A stretch of DNA of 64,000 nt from the NCBI RefSeq assembly GCF_016808335.1, contig NC_053148.1, forward strand, positions 43,602,930-43,666,929. Reading direction: 5' to 3'. Source of the DNA: Panicum virgatum. Lineage: Eukaryota > Streptophyta > Magnoliopsida > Poales > Poaceae. The position numbers were made by a program, and so were the translations under genes. Shown here in pieces: positions 12,188 through 24,000 of the stretch (its first letter is position 1; every line of letters starts with the position of its first letter). Below the pieces are notes generated by a model. The model ran no database searches. It was not told the origin of the DNA and saw only the letters and a list, made by a program, of their open reading frames with translations.

Positions 12188-12490
12188 TCAATGAAGCTTG
12201 GTGACGAGCTGGTTCAGATCTGCACATACCGCTAAGACCGTCCACAGTGGAGGGAGCAAATGAAGGAGCAAATACACTGTTTGACACTGTAGACGCACTG
12301 TTTGGCACTGTAGACAGAGAGGACGTGGGAAACGAGGAGGGAGCAAATTTGCTCTTGCTCCCTCCGCTGTGGTCTCAAGGAGGATGACACAGAAACTGTA
12401 AGCATCATACATTTTGGACACAATGCCTTCCATGATATATTCTGCAGGACTGCAGACATGTATCCCCTGAATGGTCAAATGAAAATTAGT
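12188..12490 (-). pseudogene. Receptor-like protein kinase fragment
   Basis: On the minus strand the residues PAEYIMEGIVSKMYDAYSF then VILLET match the kinase subdomain VIII-IX signature (APE, then SDVYSFGVxLLE) of plant receptor-like kinases; several consensus residues are altered. Only about 35 residues of the domain remain, with no catalytic loop and no ATP-binding lysine. A 129-bp MITE (12243-12371) splits the frame just after LLET; without it the frame would continue about 15 codons to a stop. It lies next to a GC-rich block homologous to 27.3-28.2 kb, so it may be the 3' remnant of a duplicated minus-strand gene. It is too short to code for a working kinase. Confidence 0.55.
12243..12371. 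mobile_element. 129-bp MITE in the kinase fragment
   Basis: TIRs are CACAGTGGAGGGAGCAA (left) and CACAGCGGAGGGAGCAA (right, read inward), flanked by the 3-bp direct repeat GTC (12240-12242 and 12372-12374). The 3-bp TSD and CAC start fit a CACTA-related MITE. Two copies of CACTGTTTG(A/G)CACTGTAGAC lie inside. Confidence 0.65.
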
Positions 12491-12559
12491 AGTCTTAGGG
12501 GAGATGGAAGAAAAAAGATTGGACATTACACCAACCAATTAGTTTTACATGAGCAGCAC

Positions 12560-13150
12560 AAAACCCCATGTAGAGAAGAGAGGGTGCAGAACAATTCAGA
12601 CTAGATATAACTGAACTTTTTGCTTACTGAAATGTTGTAGTAACAGAGGACCCGGGTTTCACACACAAAAAAGAAACAGATGATCCGGGTGATGAAGCAT
12701 CATCTCAGCTCCCCCTCGTATCCAGCTCGCCACCATCTTCATTCGATTCCCCCGGACACACACGCCAATAGGTAGGACGGTACGGGGCTTTGGGCACAGA
12801 CGCCGCAGAGACCAGACCAGACAGCGGTGGTCAGCAGCGAGGAGGCCCAGATAAAGGAGCGGGGCCGCCGCCGGCGTAGCTCCGATCCGGCGAGCAACTC
12901 ACCTGGGCGCTGGCTTGATCGTCAGAGTCCCAGTCTGAGGAGGAAGATGAAGAGGAGACTCTCTTGATCTGGGCCGCACATGCTCCAACGGACGGCCACT
13001 ATCCCAAACACCGTCCACCCCGCGGGGTCGCGAGAACGCCATCTCCGCCGCACGCCTTGGCTCGCCGGAGCTCCGGCGACTCCCGAAGGCCACCGCCTAT
13101 TGCTTCTCTGCTCGTGCACACCGTGCCGCCGCCGCCGCAGTTCGCATCCA
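12560..13150. repeat. Duplicated GC-rich locus, copy A (5' region of a minus-strand gene?)
   Basis: Homologous to 27270-28150. Shared landmarks in order are CTGAACTTTTTGCTTAC, AGCTCGCCACC...TCGATTC, AGATAAAGGAGCGGGGCC, GGAAGATGAAGAGGA followed by ACTCTCTTGATCTGGGCC, AACGGACGG, then CAAACACCGTCCACCCCGCG. On the minus strand a good donor, CCCAG|GTGAGT, lies at about 12903, so the block may be the first, non-coding exon and promoter of a gene whose remnant is the kinase fragment downstream. The unduplicated gene is not identified. Confidence 0.5.
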
Positions 13151-13760
13151 CCGTGCGCTGGCGTCGTGCGCTCCCAGTGCAGGACTGCGGCCGGGTTGGA
13201 CTGTCCATAACAGCCGCATCAGGTTTCTGCTCGGGCACGGAGACTGACCGTCGTCCATGGCAGCCCACTGGCGACGGCGACGGAGACGAAACCCCGACAA
13301 AATCCGCGGAGACCATCGCCGGCAGAGGGAGGGGAAGCTCGCCATGGCCACGGGCTGCTGCCCCTGACGAGTGATGAGGATGACGCCACCTGCGATTACG
13401 CCGCCGCCGTCTTGTCGCCCCGGCTCCTGGTTGACACAAGCACATTCAAGCCGCCGGTGCACGGGGAGGAGGCCGGCCGGACTACCCCATCCCACAGGCT
13501 CTGGTGAGCGTGGACATGCTGATCCTGTTTGTGGCCATCACCTGCGGCGCCCGCGCAGCACGCTGACGGCGATCGACAACATGGGGCAGATCGGAAGCCG
13601 GGGGCGGACGATGAACGCGGCCGGCAGACATGGCGTCGTGCTTGGCAGCAGCGAGGAGCGTCATGAGCCGAGCCGGGCCGGCCGGGGGACGGCGACGGAG
13701 CGAGCGGCCCGATCGAACTCCAAGCCTCCAACTCCAAGTCTCGCGAGGAAGGGGAGGACT
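13150..13760. other. GC-rich non-coding block
   Basis: GC-rich, with frames open on most strands and no domain signature. It sits between two occurrences of the module that carries the ACCGTCC palindromes, so it probably belongs to the same repeated locus. Confidence 0.3.
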
Positions 13761-13821
13761 CTCTGACAAAGCGCCGATCCGAGCCGCACATGCTCAATCG
13801 GACGACTGCTAGGCACCCAGG

Positions 13822-13852
13822 GGGTGGACGGTATTTGAAATACCGTCCACCC
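13822..13852. repeat. Perfect 31-nt palindrome, ACCGTCC family
   Basis: Two 15-nt arms, GGGTGGACGGTATTT and its exact complement, around a single central G at 13837. A second, weaker palindrome (13853-13875, GGACGGTATCT.../...ACACCGTCC) follows immediately. A CTAG lies 9 nt to the left (13809-13812). The left context CATGCTCAATCGGACGACTG matches the context of the copy at 27942. Confidence 0.85.
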
Positions 13853-13879
13853 GGACGGTATCTCAAACACCGTCCACCC

Positions 13880-14340
13880 CCGTGGGGGCGCTAGAACGCC
13901 GTCTCCGCCGCACGCCATGGCTCGCCCGAGCGCCGGCGACTCCCGGAGACCAGTCCAGTGCCTATGGCGTCTTTGCTCCTGAAGACCGCGCCGCCGCCGC
14001 CGCCGCTCGCGTCCGCCGTGCGCTGGCGTCCGTCGTGCTCTCCCACTGCACTCACGCACGGCCCGGCACCACCATCTCGCTCTGCAGCGGCGAGCCAGTA
14101 GCGTGGATTTTGCAGTCTATCGCTGATTTCAGTCGGCCACTTTTGGATGGATTTCGTTCGACAGAACATCGATCAAATGCCAGTCCAATCAGACATCAAG
14201 CTCCAGATGCTTATCGCTACACCTGATGACACAATCAGGCGAATCGATCTTCAGCTGTTAGTTCATAATAGCAGCCATTGTACCGAGCACTCAAGGGCAA
14301 GGGAATCCATACATGATTAAATTCGGAGAGGTGCTTCAAC
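13880..14340. other. GC-rich block right of the palindrome
   Basis: 13885-13990 repeats the segment GCCGTCTCCGCCGCACGCC...CTCGCCCGAGCGCCGGCGA that also follows the palindromes at 13020 and 28010. No supported gene. Confidence 0.35.
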
Positions 14341-14349
14341 TTTACTATG

Positions 14350-14785
14350 CATAATGCATTGGGCATTGCATCAGTTCTTAACTTCTGAATTCTTGAACAG
14401 ACGACGTGATCACAACAGATTCTGCTGCTGTCGGGAACAGTTCGCGCTTGTTTGCAAGAGAAGAAGAGAAGAACCATGAGAAAGTAGTAATACGCGTGCA
14501 GTCTTTGTGGCACTGAAACCAGTCGAAGAACAAGATCATGAGAATTTGTGCTTCCCTTCTGCTTGACCTTGCCATATTGTCGTACCCGGAACAGTAGTAC
14601 TGTAGCCTAAAAATTGGATGCCATGGGTTGATCCATTTTCAGGCAGTCTGATCTTGCTCATCTGATAGCACCACCTGCTGCACCAAATCCCATAATTGTA
14701 CAAAGCTAGCCATCTGCTGAACTGAGTCCATCCTCCACAAGCCTGAAGTCCCTTGTCCAACTCTGGTGCATTATTAGTTCATCCC
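14350..14785 (-). mobile_element. Degraded LINE fragment
   Basis: Read on the minus strand, broken frames give a LWDLVQQVVLSDEQDQT-like stretch, then QGQAEGKHKFS and a Cys-rich CCDHVV. This resembles the zinc-binding C-terminal region of plant LINE reverse transcriptases (WDLV...KHKFF...CxxC). Stops and frameshifts are frequent. The following plus-strand LINE inserted at its edge. Identification is by pattern memory only. Confidence 0.35.
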
Positions 14786-15195
14786 TGACCACCCTGTCCA
14801 ACTCTGCTGAAAGTAATTGCTGGATTACTGATATTAAGGGGGCGCTAACTACAGGTCCTTGTCAAGTACTTACGTGTTTGGGACCTGACACGGGAGATCC
14901 AGCTTACGGTTGGCCATAAGGATAAAATCTGCTGGAAATGGTCGGCTAACAAGGTCTTCTCGACCTCCTCAGCTTATTTATCTTTTTTCATTGGTCAGCA
15001 CCCGATTGAGGGAGCAAAATTACTTTGCAAAGTGCGTGTGCCGGCCAAATGCAAAATTTTCATCTGGCTGGTCTTACATGGCAGATGCTGGACCGCTGAT
15101 CATAGGAAAAGACATGGGCTGCAAGACAATAACTCCTGTGCACTCTGTGCTCAGCTCCCAGAAACAATTGATCAATTTTGCTCCTATGTTGCCCA

Positions 15196-15638
15196 TGTTG
15201 GGTTGATCATATCAGCAGTAATGCTAGCAATATCAAAATAAGTGACAGCTAAATAATAACTGTCATTGTGCTAGCAATATTAAGATAAACGACAGCTAAA
15301 TAATAGCCGTCAATGAACAAGTTCAATTTGAACTTGTGCCCTTTGTTGGAGGGCTCTAAGAGACTCCAAATTGGTGTTGTCCCCCCATGGGGCTTTGCCT
15401 ATAAATAAGGGAGATGTCCTTTATGAATGTGAGAAGAAATTCTTCACCATCTCCCTCTACCCTAAGCTGCCCAACCACAGCTAATGCAAAGAAACCATGG
15501 GAAGAACAATCACAAGTCCTAGACGTGATTATAAGCTCTAAAGAGAAGTGGGTAGCTCAAGTAATTAAGGTATGTGCTACTCTACATCTAATTTTGTGGT
15601 TCTATCTTGAGCTAGTGATCCTAAATATTTATCTGACA
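15196..15638 (+). repeat. 5' LTR of the 15.2-20.8 kb element
   Basis: 443 bp. The promoter TATA box TATAAATA lies at 15400-15407, after a CCCCCCATGGGG inverted motif. Upstream is a near-tandem pair of CAATAT(C/T)AA(A/G)ATAA...GACAGCTAAATAATA units, possible U3 enhancer repeats. Confidence 0.9.
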
Positions 15639-16164
15639 GTGGCACCAGAGCCATCTAGCTCTAAGATTGAACACTTTAAGAGCTCAATTTCATGTTCATC
15701 ATCATGATGTTCATACTTATGTTCAAGTTCTTCCTAGGAATAAGCCCTAGTTCATATCTGAAGAGGCAAATCATGATCAGTTTTATGTATATCTTTGACC
15801 TGTGCATCAAGATTCATGAGTTCATGCTTTAAATTTCATAAAGTTCATGCCCAAATCATGTAATCATGCCACATCAGTGAACATCAAAAGCTAGGGTTCT
15901 TGCTGTTGTTCATGAATATGCCCCTGTTCATGTTGTAATTCATTCCAAGTACATTAGATTCATCTTAGTTCATACAAGATTGAAGTAAGATCCTAGTACT
16001 CCTAGGTTTTCAGTGGTACGAAGCATCATGATAGAAAGGAGGGGAATTGAAGCAATTAAGTACTAATCCTAAGAAATTCCCCAAATCCCCAAATCAGGAA
16101 CCCTAGCTACAGGAAAAATCCCCAAATTTCCCCCCAATCCTAAGAACCCTAACCCTATCTAAGA

Positions 16165-16520
16165 GAAGGGCGAGGGGGCTTACCCGAGGGCCATCATGGC
16201 CACCGCTGTCGCCATGGTGGCCTCCATGGCCATATCTGACGGCGAGCGCGCGCTCGGGACTTGGTCCCGAGCGGCCTCGCGGGGCCCCGCACCGGTCGGC
16301 GCCGACCCCACGCGCGCGCCACGAGGCCGCGGTGGCCGGCCGCCAGCCAGATCTGACGCCGCTGTGCTGCCCCTCGCGCGTCGACCGTCGCTCGGGCCGT
16401 GGCAGGCCGGCGGGGCTTGCCTCTTTCCTGGCCCAGGCCTAGGTTGTTGGGCCTGGGGCCCGGGAAGAGAGGCGGTTCGGCCAAATGGGCCAGGCCGAAA
16501 TCGACCGGGCCGAAATAAGT
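16165..16520. other. GC-rich island in the LTR element leader
   Basis: An abrupt GC-rich island in an otherwise AT-rich interior, with ATG-rich frames (MATAVAMVASM on plus) and a GGGCC/GGCCGAAA-rich right end. It shows no recognised domain. It may be a leader or captured host sequence. Confidence 0.4.
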
Positions 16521-17189
16521 TGCTTTGGGCCAATTTTTATAACAAATTTTCTCTGGAAATTAAGAAATAAGATGTTGGGCTGCAACAATAATGGGCCATT
16601 CTTCACTACTGGGCTGAGCAATAAGATATTTTTTTTCTCTTTGGGTTGCATAAAGATGCACAGTAATATGAAACTCCACTATAGCATATGATGATATGTT
16701 TTCTAATTTTTAAAAGGATAATGATTAATTTTGTTAAGTTTGAATATCCTTTTTTGTTGGGCAATAAAGCTTATTTCATGGACTCTTAGTTTTAATCCCT
16801 CTTATATATAAATAATATTTCATGTTATTTATTAATGATAACGTTAGCCCATATTTTGGTTAGTTTTATTATTTATTGCCTAATATTTATATATGAATTA
16901 TGATGTTATTCCCCAAATTTTGTTAAATGATTGACTTATCGTTAAATAAAGTTGTGGCCTTTTATGATTAATTAAGTGTCCAGACTATGATTAAACTAAT
17001 GGGAAATTTAATTCTGGACTAAAGTATTGGGCTTAATATACCTAATGTTAACTTTTCATGGTTATATATAAAATTTTGTATAATCATGGATTGTTATAAT
17101 TTCATTGCCCATTAATAATGAATCTATATCCTTAAGCCATACATGTTTAATTAGATTGTTTCATTAAACATGACTCAAATTCAATAAGA

Positions 17190-17590
17190 GTGGCTTGTAT
17201 TTTTCATTCTGGCCAAAGCCGATTGATAAATATTTATCCATAAAATTTTATTGTTCTTATCCATTTCTGGCCAAAGCTGATGTGGACTAGTTCAATAAAA
17301 GAAGTACATGACATGTGATTTCAATTAAGTGTGGCTTATATATTTATCATTTTGGCCAAAGCTGATTGATGAATATCTGACCACAAAATTTTGCTGCTCT
17401 TATCCATTTCTGGCCAAAGCTGATATGGGCTAGATCAGTAAAAGAAGGCAAAAGTCAAATAAAGTGTGACTTGTATTTGTTATTCTGGCCAAAGCTGATC
17501 AATGAATACTTGTTCATAGAATTTTGTTGTTCCTATCTACTTCGGGCCAAAGCTGATGTGGATTGGATCAATAAAAGAAGTTAATATCTA
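17190..17590. repeat. Tandem repeats with a CTGGCCAAAGCTGAT box
   Basis: About three units of 120-145 bp, each with two boxes of TTCTGGCCAAAGCTGAT, spaced by TTATCCAT-type AT-rich linker and followed by CAATAAAAGAAG. Weaker copies of the box follow at about 17946 (CTGACCAAAGTTGAT) and 18062 (CTGCCCAAAGGTGAT). Non-coding. Confidence 0.7.
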
Positions 17591-20405
17591 AAAAAAATTT
17601 ATGCATGAATAGCTTTTGGATTTATTTTTTATAAGGCCGCAAAATGATTGATGTATTATTGGGGAATTATGTTAAAGGCAAAGGTTTGAGTAACCATAAG
17701 TGAATATTAGCAACTAATATTTACGCTTCTACAACTAAGTGCCTCTGATTAAAGTAGTCTTGAGACTTCATAAGTTTATATGTGACTTAAGGCTAATTTC
17801 CCAGATCAATAAATTTGTGGAGTATCAGGCTTTTATGGTCACTAAGTTACATTAAGTTGAGTTGTCTCTAATCAATATAAAGTCAAAAGACTTTGATTAG
17901 AGATTGGATGTTGTCTTTGGGATAAGATATAACACACGAATATATTCTGACCAAAGTTGATTATATTCTTGTGTTATTCCCTACATATTTATGTTTTCAT
18001 GAGAAGAATTAAATGATATTTAATCACAATTTTCTTTCTCATGATATTAAGTTCTACTTTGTTTCTGCCCAAAGGTGATGCAAAGTAGATTTATTGAGGT
18101 TATATTTATCATGGAAATAATAAGTGTGGGGTTTATGCCATGATAAATTCTATTCACATTTTTTTGTGAATATTGAAATTATTGTGATATCAGTATCCCT
18201 ATTAATGATGATTAAGAAATAAGCCATAAGTTTTCTTGGCTGTTTTAACAACCCTCGAAATGAAATAAGTTAAGATTATTGTTTTTATGGGTTCATAAAT
18301 ATTTGTTGCGTGAATAAACACAATGAGCTTCTGTTAGAGAAGTTTTGATGCTTAAGAAATTGATAAGAAATCTGATCGATTTCTTGTCTATTAATATCTA
18401 ATTAATGGGAGGAACTTGAGGAAAGCTAACTTATGATCAATGCAAAAAAAAAATGGGGGAGTAAATCCCTTAGTTCAATTATGTATAATTTTCTCTGGCA
18501 ATAATGGAGAAGTAATTCTCAAAGCCTAAAGATCATAAGAATAAAACTAAGACATAAAGAATTATGGGAACCTTCTGGTTTCATTTTACTATGTTGTCAA
18601 TCATAAGGCATTTTGATTGAAGCTCAAATAAGTTTATGCTCATATGATATTGTGAGCATGACGATATTATGACCTCATAAAGGAGAAAATTTAAGGTAAA
18701 GCCTTATAAATAAGGCAAAATGCGGAATGGAGGTTAATGTGAGGCTATTGGAAATCTTTTCCATTAGCACAAAATTAAGTTTTTATCCTCCATCCCAATA
18801 ATGAAATATTTGTTGTGAAGTTTATCGAAATATGACTCTATTGCTTAGTCCATATTTCGAGGGGGAGAGAGAGTTGAACTTCTCATTGAGAATGGTCAAA
18901 ATAAAAGAAGAGTGGTATTTTGTATTTACTGCTCGTTGTTTTTGAGGGTATAAGTATTTTGAATAATAAAATAAAGTTCAATAAGAAATTTGGATTAGTC
19001 AACGTCTTGTTGACAATAATCAATAGAGATATTATATATTATAAGGAATGAGATGTATCCTCAGGGAATTAAGTTTATTCTTGGTGATATCCCTTATGTT
19101 CGTTGAATATTAAGATTCACCAAGATTGATCCAGAAAAATGGGAGTATTAAGTTTATCCCCAAAATTATGTTTACTCCCATTAAGGGCAATAAGTTTTCT
19201 TATGTTGTGGCAACATAAGTGATGTATGTACTTAAATTATAATGTGCCCTAAAAATTTTAATGACTGGGATATCTGGCAAACATAAGTCCAGGACTGGAT
19301 CCCTGGAAAATTGTTCGGAATGTATTGCCTTGTAGGTATAAATGCTAAAGCAATTTTGTGCTATAAATATAGCACTAAGGGATTACATGCTCATTTTTTG
19401 AGGAAGTCTGATAACCACCAAATTATGGGGTGTCCAGACAATAATGTTTCTTATCAAAGGTGTATTAATGTCCACAAAAGTTGCACCTTTGTTGGGGAGC
19501 CATATTATGGAATGGTTTCACCCAACTCAAGACATCATTAAAGATGAAGATTAAATTATGGCATGTTTAATCCTAGAAGTTTAGACATGGATTTATGTCC
19601 CTAATCCATATTATTTTAAGAGAATAAGGAATTTCTTAAGAAATTTATCCCGGAACTTATTATGTAAAGAGTGCAGTTCTATTCAAGTAACGTGTCAAAG
19701 GGTATTGCCAGGCCCAAGACATTGTGAAAGATTGATTCCAGAATCAAACATTATATGTTTCAAGGCCTTAATAATGTATTAATATTTTAAAGTTTAAGTG
19801 CTCAACAAATAAGTATAAATTGCAAGACATAAGTGTTGAGCATTGAAGTTGATGTTTGATGCTCAGTATATAAGCATTAAGTGTCAAGATATAAATGCTG
19901 AGTATCATATTAAGTTTAAGCGGCTTGCCTTCTGACGTTGCTGGCATAAAGATTAAATGACAGCCTATAATTTTTTTGGAGGGACAAAAGTGTGATTCTG
20001 GAAACATATTTGATTTTCAATTTTGTAGTGCGCACATAAGGTTCATAAGGATATAAATTAAACTGCACTTTGGGACTATTATAGCACCATCTTCCCATAA
20101 GCCTAAGAAGAGTCCATTTTGCGATGGAATGAAGTACTGTAGATAATTGGTTCAACAGTACTTAATTGACTGTTGTAATCTATTGTCTCTATGCAAGTTC
20201 CAACAAAAACTGGGCTCATATGTTTTAACTAAGTTTTAAGGTTTATGGAGCTCATAAGTTAAAGAAGTCTATTTTAAGATGAGATTACATGCTGTAGTAA
20301 CTGGGTTCTGTGGCACAGAATTGACCGCTGCAATTATTTTGTCTCGGCATACTATTTCATTGATAAATAGGCTTATAAGTTCAGTTTTATGATCAAGGGG
20401 GAGAA

Positions 20406-20848
20406 TGTTGGGTTGATCATATCAGCAGTAATGCTAGCAATATCAAAATAAGTGACAGCTAAATAATAATTGTCATTGTGCTAGCAATATTAAGATAAAT
20501 GACAGCTAAATAATAGCTGTCAATGAACAAGTTCAATTTGAACTTGTGCCCTTTGTTGGAGGGCTCTAAGAGACTCCAAATTGGTGTTGTCCCCCCATGG
20601 GGCTTTGCCTATAAATAAGGGAGAGGTCCTTTATGAATGTGAGAAGAAATTCTTCACCATCTCCCTCTACCCTAAGCTGCCCAACCACAGCTATTGCAAA
20701 GAAACCATGGGAAGAACAATCACAAGTCCTAGACGTGATTATAAGCTCTAAATAGAAGTGGGTAGCTCAAGTAATTAAGGTATGTGCTACTCTACATCTA
20801 ATTTTGTGGTTCTATCTTGAGCTAGTGATCCTAAAAATTTATCTGACA
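20406..20848 (+). repeat. 3' LTR of the 15.2-20.8 kb element
   Basis: 443 bp, 7 substitutions and no indels relative to the 5' LTR. It is followed directly by the TSD copy GCCCA, where the LINE frame resumes. Confidence 0.9.
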
Positions 20849-21002
20849 GCCCATTCTCCAAGGAAGTTTGGTTCATATTGCTACGTAAGCTCGGTTGGGA
20901 AGCTATCTTCCCTGATCCCCAGTAATGCGAACTTGTCGTCTGGAGGAGTAGTGCGAGGAAGAAGATCAAGAAGGATGAGCGACAGTGCTTTGACACCCTT
21001 GT

Positions 21003-24000
21003 TGTGGCAGCACCACCCAAATTAATCCGGCTTAAGTGCGCTAACCATTACCGAAACGGTAACTAGGGTTAACACGCACTTAAAACAGAGTAATCCGGCA
21101 GTGCTGTCGGGTAAAATCCCGATTAAACCACTTGAACCAGGATCGACAAAGCAGTTCAGAGTGTGCAACATTCCACAAATTTTACAGCACAGATTATGAA
21201 ATTGAATTATTATTACAAACCAAGTTTGAATTTATAAAAAGACAACAGAGTTCGAGTGCAGCAGAAAAAAAAATACATGATAGTCTAGCGACGATAGAAG
21301 ACGTCATGATGAAGCCCGTACATGACATCAATCACATCCTCAGATGTACCACCTGAAAAACAAAGCCACAAGCAAGGCTGAGTATACTGATACTCAGCAA
21401 GGCTTATCCGACTAAGGGTATACTTAGCCCTTTATCTAGACATGCATGGCTTTTGGCTTGAGGGGTTTGGTTTGTCGAAAAATAGTAAGAGTAGATTCTT
21501 AATTGCAGGTTTTAGCTTGCAGGTTCTAGTTCAATTAACCATTCTAGATAAGCATCTATCCAATAGCATATATGGTGAAAACAATTATCTTTTATCATCC
21601 AATCAACCATATTCATCATCATCATCTTTCACTTCTTACTCTATGTGGCAAAAGGGTTAAGCAGTCCCAAACCGTGAGAAGCGGACGATTCGAATCGAAT
21701 TTGTTAACCTGGCCAGGCAGACCTAACACACACGCATGGGGATCGATGTCTCGCTTTGCCCACGCGACTTTTCTCTTCAATTCCCGCTGCACGGAACAGG
21801 CCCACCGCCCTCGACAACAAGAATCTCCGTCACGGTACGACGCTGGGTCGTGAGCCTTCTTGCACCCGCATGTGGCCGCATGAGAACAATGTTCAAAGAC
21901 GGTGGGGAGTATGTTCGGGCCTCGGTGCAATCCAGTACTTAAGGTTACCGATTACCATATTTCTCGGCATGTGGTTAGTACGTTCAAAAGCTTAACCACC
22001 ACTACCACACACTGCGGCCTTATCCATTTTCACTAAACAGACGGGGTATCACAAGTACCACAATCCCGCCCGTGAACCTTATAGTTGCAGTATATAGTAA
22101 ACATTCAACTCCTATAATTCTCGCGAGTGACAGGAAATCACTCGACTTCTACCGAACCATTAGCCTAGCCATCTAGCGACCTACACATACTAGTGTTCAA
22201 GCATAGGTACCTAGGAATCATGCAGCTAAGGTTCCAAGCAACTCCTTTAAACTTAAATGCGCAAGTAGATAGAAATAATAAGTTGCATAAATTTAAAATA
22301 GATAGAACATGCTCCGGGACTTGCCTTGCTAAGCAAAGTTAGCTTTGGGCTCTTCCGAACTTTGGTTCGAGTCTTCGGCGGCTTCAGTTAGATTAGCTTG
22401 GGCTTCACGCTACTCACTCTTGGACTCCGGCACCAGCTCGTACGTACTGTCGGCGAGAGTAGTCGAATCTATATGAAATGCATACATATGAGTTACTTTG
22501 GTGATATTATTCATTTATTCATTTTTCACTGTAAAGTTGTAGTCCAACAAAACCCGAATTGGAGAATGAAACACTTTCATAAATAATTTATTGGGAAAAC
22601 GTTCATCGAGTAGTATTTTATTTATACTTAACTCACAAAGGAGCTGGGTTTGCTGTTTTTCTTTTAGAACAATGCAGAAAAAGTGTTTTTCATCATATTA
22701 ACACATGGAAAACAAGGGAAAACTATAACTAAAGCTAAAAGCATAGAATGGTGCTGATATTTTTATGAGAGATGCTTTACTGGGTCAATAGGGTGCAGTA
22801 AAATTTTCAGGTTCTTTGATGTAACAAATAAATCAGAAAAACTCATGAATCTATTACTACTAGTGTACAAAAACAAATCTCTAGGGTAGATAATGCAAGT
22901 TCTGGTAATGAAATTTTACCAGTAGGTTATATTCCCTAATATGAGCTTGTGGTAAAGTTTTTATAATTTATTGAGCTATACAGAAAGCATAGGAATTTAG
23001 ATTCCTTTCCTAGGCATTTATCTAACTAAAAATCTACAGAGTAAACTACTTAGTTTCAGTGGCTAAAATTTTACAGACATATTCATGTACTGAAAATCAG
23101 GCTCTATTAAAAATATGAGATTTTTCTAATGAAGTAAACTAGGGCTTTCGATTTACAAAATTTATTCATGAATAAATCAAAAGGACTAGTTATACATTAC
23201 TAAAAATTCCCAAAAAATTTTCTATAGAATCTAGAAACTAAGTTAAGGCTTCTTTAAAAATGTAAGCTCAATAAAACTAGTATATCACCCTGTGGATTTA
23301 ACTCTATTTATCATAGGCATAAAACAAGATCTAAGGAAACCCATAGCTAGATTTGTCAAAAAGTCCTCAAATTTTTACAGTAAGCTACTCATCTATGTTT
23401 CAGTACACTTTATAAAAATAAGCCAAATATCATGGGTAGAACTTGAGATACATACAAATGTGGATTAAAATAATATTTAATCTAGAGATAAAACTATTGG
23501 TCAAAAGCAAAAGTGGATGTAACAAAAGTTGTAGATCTAGTAACAAGGAACTCAGATCAATTGAGTTTGAATTTTTCCTATTTTTCTGAGAATTTATATA
23601 GATTTTACAAGTTCACTGCTTTGGAAAACAAAAAGGAATAAAAGAAATGCAGACAGGCCCCTGGATTCATGCGGAAAACCCCCTGGAATCCTAAAAGTAT
23701 TCACAGGTAGGTCCCTGGGCGGAGGTTGAAGAAGGGGAGGGTAGGGGCGGCCTTTCCCGGCAGAAATCCGGCGGCTCCTGTCGCCGGCGGCGAGGGGGAA
23801 GTGGGGGAGGAGCTAGAGGAGACCGAGCTCTACCCGTTTGTGGGCTCAAACGAGGTTGGGGATGCCCGGAGGTGTGCTCCCCGCGGCGAGCAGTGGGCGG
23901 CGGCGACAACAGGCCGCGGCAGCGGCGCTCCGTCGAGTCTGGACGGCGGCGAGCTGGCTGAGAAGCTTCACCGAGGCACGAGGAAGGTGGCTGGGGGCCC

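Larger units (their letters stand above)
15196..20848 (+). mobile_element. Non-autonomous LTR retrotransposon with intact LTRs
   Basis: A complete 5653-bp element: 443-bp LTRs at 15196-15638 and 20406-20848, both TG...CA, flanked by the 5-bp TSD GCCCA (15191-15195, 20849-20853). The primer-binding site is TGGCACCAGAGCC (15640-15652), a two-base variant of the initiator-Met tRNA complement. The polypurine tract is AAGGGGGAGAA (20395-20405). I count 7 differences between the LTRs (1.6%), so the insertion is young; at an assumed 1.3e-8 per site per year that is about 0.6 million years. The interior has no gag, protease, integrase or RT frame, so it is a LARD-like, probably copia-type, passenger needing proteins in trans. 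It interrupts the LINE. Confidence 0.9.

Noticed and set aside
15181..15195. ORF 14910-15206 as a host gene
   Set aside because: The frame of interest there is the LINE zf-RVT domain, which runs into the LTR element boundary.
17190..17590. CRISPR-like array
   Set aside because: Repeats are imperfect and AT-rich, units are 120-145 bp, and the DNA is plant nuclear; it is a tandem repeat in a retrotransposon.
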